The notes below the pieces were generated by a model. That model saw only the letters and a program-made list of their open reading frames with translations, had not been told where the DNA came from and did no database searches. 34,481 nucleotides of DNA from Schoenoplectus triqueter (taxonomy: Eukaryota > Streptophyta > Magnoliopsida > Poales > Cyperaceae): NCBI GenBank assembly GCA_964058805.1, contig CAXKVV010001178.1, forward strand, positions 1-34,481, read 5' to 3'. A program made the translations under genes and the position numbers. Of the stretch, positions 13,052 to 24,100 are shown piece by piece. Numbering within the stretch: position 1 is the first letter of the stretch; each line of letters starts with the position of its first letter.

Positions 13052-13482
13052 TAGGGGTGTTAATTGTTGACCTAACCCGATGAGTCAATCCGACCCGACA
13101 TGACTCAAAGATAAATATGTTAGGTGTGAGTTTAATTTTTTTTAACCAAATAGGGTCGGGTCGGGTTCGGATCAACCCGACCCGACCCATTTAATTTTAT
13201 TTTTTGAAATAATTTTATAATTTAGTACTAACTAGAACTTAAATATATACTAATTGAGATTAATTATTAATTAATTAATATTTAATTGCTTAAAATTATA
13301 TAAAAATAATTAATTATTATACATGGGTCGGGTCGGGTCGACCCATGACCCTATCAGATCGGATATGGGTCAAAAAAAATTTATCCGAATTTAAACGAGT
13401 CAGGTTCAGATCGGATCAAGAAAAATAATAAAATAATATGATCCAATCAAATCCGACCTAACCTGACCCATTGACACCCCTA
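13052..13482. mobile_element. hAT-type miniature inverted-repeat element (431 bp) with 8-bp target duplication
   Basis: The element starts TAGGGGTG and ends CACCCCTA. Both ends are flanked by the identical 8-mer AGCTCAGC (13044-13051 and 13483-13490). An 8-bp target duplication plus YARNG-like tips is the signature of hAT transposons. Inner terminal sequence also matches in inverted sense (GGTGTTAATTG with ACCTAACCCGA against GGTGTCAATGG with AGGTTAGGTCGGA), with some divergence. The interior is dominated by GGGTC/GACCC repeats and AT-rich filler, with no open frame, so it is non-autonomous. Confidence 0.85.
13153..13188. repeat. Perfect 15-bp stem hairpin of GGGTC repeats inside the hAT-type element
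   Basis: GGGTCGGGTCGGGTT at 13153-13167 is the exact reverse complement of 13174-13188, with a 6-base loop. A second palindromic run of the same words lies at about 13324-13350. Such stems are common in the subterminal parts of this kind of element. Confidence 0.9.
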
Positions 13483-13490
13483 AGCTCAGC

Positions 13491-14897
13491 TCATCAACTT
13501 AACGAGCTGGCTCATTAATGACTCGATGCACTAATGAACGAGCCAATAACAAATTACAAGCGCACAATGCACGAGCTTTTTTGTCAGCCCTATACCAAAT
13601 AAATAATGCTACTCAAGTCTTTTCTCAAATTTAAAAGAATATGTTAGATAACTGTTGAGCTATACAGTATAGATGTTAGAGTGCAATATATTATATGTAT
13701 ACAAGTAGACTCTGAACACTTTGGAAGATCCGAATATTAATCAATAAAATCAATTCTTCTCATGTTCATTATTTCTTTCTAAAATCTACAAAATTCAACA
13801 GAGGGGACTCCAATATTTCTCTATGGTAGTTTTATCAGGGTGGAATCAGAAACGATCGGTTTTGGGGTGCCCGGTTCAAGAAAATAAAATATTCAGGTTA
13901 AATTTTTTTATTTTTTACCGTATAACTTTTATTTTTCAATGAATCAAAGAAGTACCAGACGCCTGCTAACTCCTAACAAGTGAAAATGGCACAACGATAC
14001 TAAATTGACGTGCCCTTGACAAAATACGCATATCATTCAAAATTCTCATACAGATGCAAGCTTGCTCGCCTCACAAACAAAAAGAAACCCCATTATTCCA
14101 CAAAACATAAGAATTTTTTTGATTTAACCATAAAAGGCATTCAATAATCAATAAGTCATAAGCGTAAATCAGATACCAACTTTCTGATCGCTATGTACGA
14201 AGCTACAAACACAAAAATTCAGCAACTTGATGAGAATTTTGACAGCATGAACGTTATGTTGAGAATTTGGAGCAGCTGAATTTGCTTATAGAGAGGATCT
14301 TGGAGATTCTAAAACCATATAATATTGCACGATTACTTAACCTCAGTAATTAACTATCTACATGTTTTGGTTAGTTTCTAATCTTGTAGAGAAAGAAAGA
14401 AGGATTCAGAAAGAACGAGGTGAGTGCATAGACCGTGATTTTTTTTATAAGTATTAATTTATTTTTAATTTTAATAATATTAATTATTAAAAAAATTAAT
14501 AATAAATATGATAATGATTAACGCCATGTGCAAAGACAACAGTGAAGTTCACTGATGTCTTTTCTTTTTTTTCTTTGTCCCGGTGAAGCTCGTTTCTTGA
14601 ATAAATAGTGGGGCCATGAGATGTGAGAAGGGAATCTAAGTTTCATCTTTGATGGGCCCTTCCCGAGGATCAAGGTGGCAGTATTTCTTCAAATAAAGAG
14701 AATAAAGAATGCTCTTCATGGTACACCTCGCCAGGGTGGATTCTACAAATAATTGGGGCTTTTTTTCATCCATGGACTCAGTAGCGGTACCAGCGGAGCT
14801 TCACGTGAAATTAAGGAGGGATTAATGAAATTTAATTATTTATATCAAATGATTAGAGGGGTTAATTATATGTCACAATTATAAATGATTAGAAGGG
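13491..14897. other. AT-rich intergenic DNA between the miniature element and the retrotransposon
   Basis: I see no gene here. 13491-13600 continues the GAGC/GCTC-rich older repeat. 14430-14530 is an A/T stretch whose halves can pair (TAATTTAT-like words against ATTAATAATAAAT). The rest has no structure that I can name. Confidence 0.5.
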
Positions 14898-15200
14898 TGT
14901 AAGGGTTCAGATGAAGTAGAAGGAGAATAGAGATAGAGAGGAGAGGAAGAAGAGAGGTTTTGGAAATTTTCTATATCTTTTTCTTATAATTTCTTACCTA
15001 TAAATAAATAGCAACGGGTAATCCTCCATCTAAGGAAACTAAGCAAAGAATGAATATTAAAGATAGTCTGAGATATGCAAATCTCTTATTATTTCATACC
15101 GCTAAATATACTATTATTTATAAAATCTGATACTTCCTAAGTTGCAGTATCATGCAACTTCTGGTGTGGCCTACGTGTGTAGACCTTTATAGGCCTAACA
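14898..15200 (-). repeat. 3' LTR of the retrotransposon (left in the window)
   Basis: In plus-strand sense it begins TGTAAGGG and ends GCCTAACA, so in element orientation it runs TGTTAGGC to CCCTTACA, with canonical TG...CA ends. It is 303 bp and carries about 17 extra bases of GA-rich sequence near 14925 compared with the other copy. Confidence 0.95.
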
Positions 15201-18200
15201 TCCCCTCCTCCTTGAAAAGACGACTTGTCCGCAAGGCGAGAGGAGTCCAGTGCCGCAATATCCTCCCAACTTGCATCTTCAAGTGGGAGATCAGACCATT
15301 GTATCAGCACCTGAGGAACCTCTTTGTTGCCACGAAGAATGATCTTGTGTTGTAATATGGCAATTGGAACATGCACTGGTTTAGTAGCAGAATTTGAAGC
15401 TCGCAAGGAGTGAATTACTGGTGCTGCTGACCCTTTGTATGGTTTGAGCAGCGAGCAGTGAAAAACCGGATGAATCCGACTTGTGAGAGGCAATTCGAGG
15501 CGATAAGCAACCGGTCCAAGACGCTCCAGAACTTTGAATGGTCCATAAAAGCGTAAACCAAGTTTATGCGAAGAGTGGTGACGCAAGGAAAGTTGGCGGA
15601 AAGGATGAAGCTTTAATAGTACTAATTCGCCTGGCTGAAATTCCTGCTCCTTGCGTTTCTTATCAGCAAAAAACTTCATGGCATCCTGTGCTTTTGAGAG
15701 ATTGGCTTTAAGTTGATTCATAATGGCATCCCGCACAGTAAGATCCTGGTCCACAGTCTCCAAAGCACTTGATCTCGCACAATATGCGAGAAGGGATGAT
15801 GGTTTGCGTTCGTATGTTGCCTGAAATGGGGTCATCCCTGCAGCTACAGAGAATGTGGTATTGTGATGAAATTCGGCCCAACTCAAGAGTCGGGACCATT
15901 TAGAAGGTTGATCATGGACAAAAGCACGCAAGAATTGTTCAATGCAACGATTGATACGTTCGGTTTGCCCATCTGACTCGGGATGATATGCGGAAGAGAA
16001 GTGTAATTTAGTACCTTGCAGCTTGAAGAGCTCTTTCCAAAATGAGCTCTGGAAAATAGGATCCCGATCTGAAACAATACTGTTTGGCATGCCATGTAAC
16101 TTACCCACCGTGTCCCAAAATATTTGTGCAATCCGAGTAGCTGTGTAGTGTGAAGGCAATGGCGCCAAATGAACTCCTTTTGATAAACGATCGACAACCA
16201 CCAAGATTGCAGTATAGCCCGCTGATGGAGGCAAATGCGTGATGAAGTCCATAGAGAGATCTGTCCAAATGGCAGTCGGGATGGGCAGTGGCTGGAGCAT
16301 GCCATAAGGAAAGTGATTAGTAGGCTTGCATTTTTGGCATACATCGCACGTGCTGACAAATTGCTTGACGACTGTCTGCATACCTTTCCACATAAAATGC
16401 GGTGCTAGGCGCTTGAAAGTTCGTAAAAATCCCGAGTGGCCGCCCAAAGGGGATGAATGGTAATCAACTAGTAAGGCCGGGATGAGAGAAGAGCTGGCCG
16501 GTAAATACAATCGACCTTTGTGTCGGAGTAAACCATTTGTGTAGGTCCAGTCCGGCCAATTGCTAGGTGTCTCTCCCATACCATGAATTATCTGCTTTGT
16601 TTGATCATCTTGTAAGAGCTCATTGTGAAGACAGCCAAGATCCAAGGACAATGGTATGGAGAGTGCCATCAACACCTCTTTTGGAGAATTGTTGGCAGTT
16701 TCATGCACTCTTGAAAGTGCATCTGCAGCTGCATTAGAGGTGTTTGATTTGTATTCAATGGAGAAATCATAGCCAACCAGTTTTGATAAAAATTGTTGTT
16801 GTTCGGGTGTTTGAATTATTTGAGTGAGCAAATGGCGCAGACTACGGTGGTCGGTGCGGATCACAAAAGGCCGACCCAGCAAATATTGTCTCCACTTCAA
16901 AACTGCTGATTGGATGGCATACAATTCTCTTATATAGGTGGACTTGCCTTGCATTAATGGAGAGAGTTTCTTGCTATAAAAAGCAACTGGGTGCTTGTCT
17001 TGCATGAGAACAACGCCAATACCGACTCCACTGGCATCTGTTTCTAAGAAAAAAGGAAGCGAGAAGTTTGGTAAAGCCAAGACAGGGGCTGTCATTAGGG
17101 CAGTTTTAAGAGCAAGGAAAGCCTCTTTGGCTAATTCAGACCACAGAAAATTGTCCTTGGACAGGAGATCTGTGAGTGGACCGGCTATGGAAGCATAACG
17201 ATGAATAAAACGCCGATAGTAACCAGCTAAGCCGAGAAACCCACGGAGTTGTCGCTGATTCATTGGTGGTGGCCAGTCGGCAATCGCCTGTAATTTGTCC
17301 GGGTCAGCTGCCACCCTTGAGGTTGAAATGATATGGCCCAAAAATGCGACGTGAGAAACTGCAATTGTGCATTTGGAAGGTTTTACAAATAGCTGATTTG
17401 AGCGCAAAATTTGAAGCACTTCAGTAAGATGCTCGAGATGTGCCTCCAGACTGTCACTGTAAACAAGAATATCATCAAAAAATATAACCACAAATTTGCG
17501 CAGCAGAGGTCGAAAAACTTCATTCATTAAAGCTTAAAATGTTGAGGGGGCATTGGAGAGACCGAATGGCATAACTCAGAATTCAAAGTGACCATGATGA
17601 GTGCGAAAAGCAGTTTTATGGATGTCAGCCTCATGTACCCGAATCTGATGATATCCGGATCGCAAATCCAATTTGGAAAAAATAGTGGCACCATTTAGTT
17701 CATCCAATAATTCATCCACTGTTGGAATAGGAAAACGATCATGAATGAATAGTGACCGCATTCAATGCTCTGTAATCAACGCAAAAGCGCCACGTACCGT
17801 CTTTCTTTTTCACGAGCAATACTGGGGAACTAAAAGCGGAGCAGCTTGGGCGAATTGCTCCAGATTGTAAGAGGTCAGCCACCAACTTTTCAATTTCACT
17901 CTTTTGAAAATGGGGATAGTGATAAGGCTTAACATTCACGGCATCAGTGCCCGACTTCAACGGAATGCGGTGGTCAATGGGTCGAGATGGCGGTAAGCCT
18001 TGGGGATCAGCAAAGAGGTCATAAAAGGTTGAGAGAGTAGTTTGCAGTTTTGGTGGTAAGGTTATGAAGTTAGGGATTTTTGTATTTTGTTCGCTAGGTT
18101 CGGTGGTGAGACACATGTAGGAGGATCCAATACCCTCGGCGGCAATGAGTTTATGCAAGGCAGCGGTTGAGATGGCTTGGGCAAGAAGGGAGGAATCTCC

Positions 18201-18527
18201 TTGTAAATGAATATTGTTGCCGTTATATGTGAATGCCATAGTGAGCTGAGACCAATCTGTCAAAATTGGTCCTAGCGTTTCCAACCATTGAACCCCTAAA
18301 ACCACATCTGAACCTTCCAAATCCAATAGAAAGAGATCCATAGTGAACAAGTGGGATTGAATGTAGAGAGGGACAGCCTGACAATAAGTTGTGCATTGAA
18401 GCGCCGCACCATTTCCCACACGGACCCGAAATAATTGTGTAGGAGCAGAAGTAAGGTTAAGGAATTGAGCAGCCCGACGAGAAATGAAATTGTTGGTGCT
18501 CCCGCCGTCAATTAGTACTTGTACGGG
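15137..18527 (-). pseudogene. pol region (protease, reverse transcriptase, RNase H, integrase, chromodomain), broken
   Basis: Protease opens right after the gag-end stop with LIDGGSTNNFI (family usual D-S/T-G). Reverse transcriptase begins with FCVDYRALN and is shifted out of frame by a 4-bp tandem duplication at 17743-17750. It then meets TGA at 17576-17578 and TAA at 17534-17536. From 17527 to 15137 the frame is open for about 796 residues. This part carries the FFDD catalytic motif of reverse transcriptase, RNase H (ETDASGVGIG, IRTDHRSLRHLL), the integrase His-His-Cys-Cys finger (HSSPLGGH...CDVCQ) and a D-D-E core (TDLSMDF, SDRDPIF, ESDGQTERI). A C-terminal chromodomain (VLIQWSDLPLEDASWED) follows. 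The frame crosses the polypurine tract and ends 64 bases inside the 3' LTR. Confidence 0.93.
15201..15213 (-). promoter_or_regulatory. Polypurine tract of the retrotransposon
   Basis: On the minus strand AAGGAGGAGGGGA directly abuts the 3' LTR start TGTTAGG. Its position and composition are those of a plus-strand primer for reverse transcription. The pol frame is still open across it. Confidence 0.9.
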
Positions 18528-19643
18528 TTAAGATTGGATATGGCCCACCATACGCATTGATTTAGCACCATAGCGGCCTAGAAGGGCATTAAAGCTGATT
18601 TCTGGTTCAGTTGATTCAGGTTCTGTGAGCACAGGATTATGGTTGTGAGAGTCACCTGAATCTTCCTCTATGCCTTCTAAGTAAAGCAATGTTGATCGGC
18701 CTTTGCAGCGATGATCCTGTGTAAACTTCTCATCACAATTGAAACATAACCCTTGTTGGCGGCGCACTTGCATTTCCTCTGTTGTTAACCGCTTGATTGG
18801 TAGCCGCGAAGTTGTTGGTGGTATTATGGTAGGGGCAGGTAGCGTCTGCGGCTGTCGATTCGAGTTTGTTGTGAGAGTTCGTGGGTTCCAAGACCGGTTA
18901 AATGGTGTATAAGCATCTGTAAATTGTGCTTCATGTAGACGAGCTAATGCAAAGGCATCGTGGAGATCACGAGGCCGTTGGCATTGAACAGCCCTCCGGA
19001 CTCGAGGTTGTAACCCTGCAATGAAAATACTTTGCAACTGTTCTTGAGAGAAGGAACGAGCACGACTTACGAGTTCTTCAAACGAGGATTGATAGTCGAG
19101 CACAGAGCCAATCTGTGTAAGACATGAGAGTTGCCCGACTGGGTCCTCGTATTCAGATGGGCCAAAACGGTGTTGTAATGCAGTGGTAAACTCCTGCCAT
19201 GAAGAGATATGTGTCTCCTCCACTACACCCTGATACCAACGGACAGCGGGGGCATCAAGATGCATAGATGCAATGAGAAGCCAATCTGATGTCGGCGTTG
19301 CATAATAGGTGAAATATTATTGCACGGAAAAAATCCAATCTGTGGGATCACCTGATGCAAAGCGGGGAAAATGAAGGTGAATTTTGTGGTTATTGTTAGG
19401 AGTGGGCTGTGGGTGGGGGCCGAGCACACTGGTCGTGGGACGGGCAACTAGGGTGGCAGTAATCTGTTGTTGGATGTCTGTACTCATTTGTTCGCGTAGT
19501 GTGGTCAAGAAGATGGGTAAGGAGGCAGGTGTTAACACATTTGCTAATTTAGAATTCAAGTCTGCTATTTGTTCTTGGAGAGAAGAAAGCTGAGGATTAT
19601 GACTAGAATCCTCTGGTTGATTATGGGAACGAGTTTGTGGCAT
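18528..19643 (-). pseudogene. gag region of the retrotransposon, broken by one internal stop
   Basis: The first ATG is at 19643 (start PQTRSHNQ). The frame is interrupted by TAA at 19317-19319 and continues in the same frame to a second TAA at 18528-18530. Recognisable parts are the gag core (DWIFSVQ before the stop and LDAPAVRWYQG after it) and a CFNCDEKF...HRC zinc-knuckle-like motif in the C-terminal part. In the living family gag binds and packages the element RNA. Gag and pol share one frame here, as in many plant chromoviruses. Confidence 0.85.
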
Positions 19644-19651
19644 TGTGGAGG

Positions 19652-19669
19652 TCGAGAACGAAAGCACCA
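19652..19669 (-). promoter_or_regulatory. Candidate primer-binding site, not initiator-Met type
   Basis: Two bases after the 5' LTR the minus strand reads TGGTGCTTTCGTTCTCGA. The TGG start fits pairing with the CCA end of a tRNA, but the next bases do not match the common plant initiator-Met site (TGGTATCAGAGC). The matching tRNA is unknown to me. Confidence 0.55.
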
Positions 19670-19671
19670 AT

Positions 19672-19975
19672 TGTAAGGGTTCAGATGGAGTAGAAGGAGA
19701 AGAGAGGAAGAAGAGAGGTTTTGGAAATTTTTTATATCTTTTTCTTACAATTTCTTATCTATAAATAAATAACAACAGAATATTAAAGATAGGGTAATCC
19801 TCCATCTAAGGAAACTAAGCAAAGAATGAATATTAAAGATAGTCTGAGATATGCAAATCTCTTATTATTTCATACTGCTAAATATACTATTATTTATAAA
19901 ATCTGATACTTCCTAAGTTGCAGTATATGTAACTTCTGGTGTGGCCTACGTGTGTGGACCTTTATAGGCCTAACA
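19672..19975 (-). repeat. 5' LTR of the retrotransposon (right in the window)
   Basis: It is 304 bp with the same ends as the partner LTR. It has a small duplication (GAATATTAAAGATA occurs twice, near 19779 and 19827) that the other LTR lacks. In element orientation it precedes gag, so its promoter would have driven the element. The minus-strand TATTTATTTATAG near 19760 could be part of that promoter or of the poly(A) region. Confidence 0.95.
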
Positions 19976-21159
19976 AAGGGTTATTTATATCCGATGTTTT
20001 CAGCGAATACATCAGTACGCGCTTGTCACAGCATGCCTTCTTTGCTCTGGTAATCATCTAATGAAAAATCAATTCATTTTCCTTTGTTTCATATTTCCAT
20101 ATAGCGTAGCTGATTTTGTGAGCATCAACCGTACGACTAATTACAGATGGCATAGACCAGAGAGAATCAGAACATTCTCACAATTGACAATACAAAAAAG
20201 AAAAAGAAAAATCACCAATCCAGCATTTCTACATACCAAATTGCATTTCGTGGCAGAAGCAAAGCACCAATTCGCTGTTGATACATTGGACTTGGCAATG
20301 GCCAGTGGAGTATGACAGAGCTTACGTATGAACATTTATGACCAGAGTAAACGAAAAATTAAGACAGCAAATAAGCCTTAACAAACGTAGTTAACTTAGG
20401 GGGTCTAAATACAAATGTTAATTAGCCCATCAAAGTCAACATAAATTATGTTACTCCTAAAAAGAAAGACAAATAATTGGACACAGGCACTCTCCAGCAA
20501 AGCACATACAATGGAGAATGGAGAACCTAAAAATGTCTCAATCTATCCTTCTTGGCTGATCTATATGGCACAGCATGCTGAGGTTATTCCTTCTCTTCTT
20601 TATTTACCTAGCAGGTCAAACAGGAAAAAGAAGATGGCTATTGGCACGGGCACAAAACCAAGAACAGAATATATTAATCAGTATAACCAATGATCGTTCC
20701 TATTTTGCAATGACCTTAATAGTATATTTGCACACGTGTTAGCAGAAATAATTCCAGCAATTAGACTCAAATCTCTCCCTTTTTTTTTGAACCTTGGCAG
20801 TGACAACTCTCTCTCTCTCTCTCTCTGTACCATGGTAAGGAGAAATGAAAAAGTATTGTTCTCTTAAATTGGAACCATGAACAGGTTGGTCAGAAATCAG
20901 TTTATGTTCCTGCTCTAATGTTGTTTTCAACTTTAATTTACAAATGGACAATCCTTTTCAAAATGTGCAATAAGATCATGTTTGGGATTATTGGTAGGTA
21001 GACAAACATCTGCAATCCCGATAATTTAAGCCAATAACTAAATTGCGGTATCAGGAAAGAAAATAGAAACAAGCAATTCAGACTAATTTTAAATGCTAAA
21101 ATCCAAATTAACCAAGTTTCCCTATGACTGCAGAGGAATAAGCTAGCACATAGGCATAC
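19976..21159. other. Intergenic DNA and probable 3'UTR of the WAC-DDT gene
   Basis: No gene is evident. The right part probably holds the 3'UTR of the minus-strand gene that stops at 21160. A CT dinucleotide run lies at about 20807-20826. The short open frames here have no family resemblance and poor codon character. Confidence 0.5.
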
Positions 21160-24100
21160 CTAGGCCTCCTTCCATTTGTTCGAATATTTGAGGAACGACA
21201 TCACAGGGTTATCTCTCGGCTGGGCCCGCACCCGAGTAGAGCGGCGTAGCACAGCCTCTTCTAAAAGGATCTTTTGATTCATTTCCTTGGTCCTCTTCTC
21301 CAAAGATGCACTGTACGGACACTAATCGAATTAACTAGAAACCAACAAATCACACTAAAAATATTTAACAACAAAAAGAAGGAAATTCTACCTTATTCTC
21401 TGATAAAATTTCTCGAGCTGTCTTTTAAGGGATATTTCACGTATACCTTTCGGATTAAGCGATCCAATCAGTGCATCAAGCTAAAAGAACATCAAATCAG
21501 CATGTAAGAGGAGATGATCGAGTTAAAAAGGATAGGTCAGCTTATTATAAGCCCAGTAGCCAACCATCTCATCGTATTTACACAAAAAAACCAACAATGT
21601 CTGTTTCATGTAATATATCAGCCAACATTAGAGTAACAAGTTAGGCCAAAAACAGTTACAAGTTGCTCTGAAAAGAGGACAACTAGATCCCATAGTTAAT
21701 CAAAACCTAGCAAGTGAATCTTTTATTGTTTGATATGAATTATTTTAGGTTCTTGCTGTAACAGAAATGAAAGAGATTTCAGCGGGATTACTGCAATTTT
21801 TCTAAATATTTCATAGAACACACCATCTTTAGTTTATTAATCTTGAAAGCTGGTACTGTTTACAGATAACTCAGGAAGTTAAATTGATCTTTAATATGGA
21901 TGGTATTGGTTCTCATTTGCAAATAAGATCAAATGATGTAACTTGCTGGAACACAAGTAATATCTTTCTCCTTCAAAGAAAATAAAGGAATAATCACCTC
22001 CTCTTTAGTGCTGTAGTAGCCCCATTGTTTGCTATCGGAGCTTTCAACAAAGAGCCTTCCCTCCTGTATGAAGAACCAGTATCTGCTATGTTCTTTATCC
22101 TTGCCCAGTGGACTTGTGCGAATATTAAGTTTCTCAATCTCCCTCTCGAGGTTCTGCTTCTGTTAAAACAAGGAAAAATCAATGCTAGGTGCATAGAAAC
22201 ATTTTAAGTACCATACTGTTCCAGACAGAACACTAAAACCAACGTCAGACATTGCTATTTAATTGCACAATTAAGAGTGGATTGAGGTCTAATTTAGGCA
22301 AAATGTTTACTCCATTGCTTCATTCAAGGAGGGATATGAATTGAGCCATTTGGACTTGACAGACCATCTAGGTACCTGGGCTTCATCGGGTTCCTTCTTT
22401 TCTGAACTACTACTTTCCTTCCTTTTAACATGCACCTTATCAGAACTAGCAGCCTGATCTATTTCTGCCTTCTCGGGTTCAGATTTTGGCGACTCTTCTA
22501 AATCTTTCTTCTTCCTGGCCTCCTCTCGTTTTGCAGATCTGAGAGCAGTTTGTTGTTGAATTTGTTCATCTAATTTTTCTCTTATAGAGACAGTTGTCAA
22601 AGCCTCTTCAACCAGTTCATATAAGATCCTTAGCTTCACGTCAATATCCAAAAGACCATAATGCCCTCTCTTTATGGTCGGCAGATTACCAGTGAACAAG
22701 GCTACACGATCTTCCTTCTCCAAGAAGTCGCACAAGCATTCTGTCCAGTTCACTAAAGATATCTGAAAATAGCAACAAAGGCCAGTGATTAGAGTTCAAA
22801 CATGACTAAATACATCATGAAGGCAGTACACACTTGGAATGAAAACAAAACAAAGCAGTCCATAAATTTAATTACCATTTTAGTTAATCTGCGAGGAGGA
22901 AGCTCTTTATTCCTTTCATTAGTTTATTTTATATTAATATTTATTTGGCATGGAGATTAGTTTCAACTTTCAAGTAATTCACTAATTAACATATAAGCCT
23001 CCAAGAGGCTTAATGCAGAAGCTACATAATCAAGAAGAACAAAATCAACCTATGTTAAATCTTAATTTAAAGCAAATGTATTCAACAATATTAGATGGCT
23101 TGCTTAAGACAAGAAATTTAAGCACTAAATGTACAAAAGGAGCAAAATAGTCACCTTAGGTTTACGCCTTTTGTTAGGACTATTTCTGAAATAGTCTCCT
23201 TCATCTCTCATAAGCAAATATAAAATAGCCGCATGAACCTCCACTATTAACACCACATTTCCATCTCTGTGGCATATTGCATTTTCAAAGTCTGTCAGAG
23301 AGAATGGGGAAAGGTGCAAAAACCGCCCAAAAGAAGAACAGAAGTCCCACACTGAGAGAAGATACCCAACAGATTCCATTGGAACCCTGAAATCTCTGAT
23401 AAGCTGGGGCCGTTTTTTGAAAATTGGATCATCAGGGGAAAATTTTAGTAAGGTGTCTTCAATGGGGTATTTCACTGGTACTACATCTTCATCTGTAAAA
23501 TTATGTTATAAATCACATATCTACAGAAGAAGAATAAATAATTGCTATAATTAAGCACCTGTTAACAACCATATTCACCTTAGTAAACATATCATTCAGA
23601 TATCTTATCAGTTTGTCATCATGATAGTGGTAAAATATGCAAAATGGAGGGGGGAAAAGACATTACAATACTTCTGACTTCTGAGTGTCTAACCTTTTAA
23701 AGTTCTATTGTCAGCTGCACTTTTCCTTCTCTTGTGCTTTTGTGAATTCTCACCATCCTGTAGAGGAAATAAGTTATGCATTCAGTGAAACCAGAAATAC
23801 TTGCTGTTTCACATAAATAAAATCTAATCAAGAAAATAAACTATACCTCAGTATCTTCCTGACTTGCCCTCTTAGTCTGTTTTGTACACCGCATAAACCC
23901 ATTTTGAAAAACAAGTCTTGACCTCATTTCTTCAGGGGGATTGGTTGGCAAGCCATACTTGTTAGCAAGATCTTCACGCACCACCCAAGGGGCATTTTGT
24001 GTAGTTGACTCTTTGATAAAAACTTTAAGCATGTTACGGCTCAGAGGTGGCCTCTTGCGTATCAGGTCATCAGAATCGAGAACTGAGATTCCTGTGACAC

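Larger units (their letters stand above)
14898..19975 (-). mobile_element. Ty3/gypsy chromovirus-type LTR retrotransposon, complete in outline but decayed (5078 bp)
   Basis: Two direct LTRs (14898-15200 and 19672-19975) bound an interior that encodes, on the minus strand, gag, protease, reverse transcriptase, RNase H, integrase and a chromodomain, in the Ty3/gypsy order. The 5-bp target duplication AAGGG is intact at 14893-14897 and 19976-19980, so both ends are original. Small size and ~300-bp LTRs fit the Reina clade of chromoviruses; that clade call is inference. The interior has three TAA stops, one TGA stop and a 4-bp duplication that shifts the frame, so the copy cannot make its full polyprotein. 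By eye the LTRs differ by about eight substitutions and three indels, which points to a fairly recent insertion. Confidence 0.95.

Noticed and set aside
14430..14530. A/T-rich self-complementary stretch as a possible further MITE
   Set aside because: Pairing is explained by simple A/T composition; no tips or target duplication are visible.
15883..16359. 158-codon minus-strand frame within the retrotransposon
   Set aside because: It overlaps the integrase region in another frame and has no family resemblance; it is a shadow of pol.
20061..20315. Plus-strand 84-codon frame after the retrotransposon
   Set aside because: Mixed composition, no recognisable domain, no promoter or splice support; likely chance or 3'UTR of the minus-strand gene.
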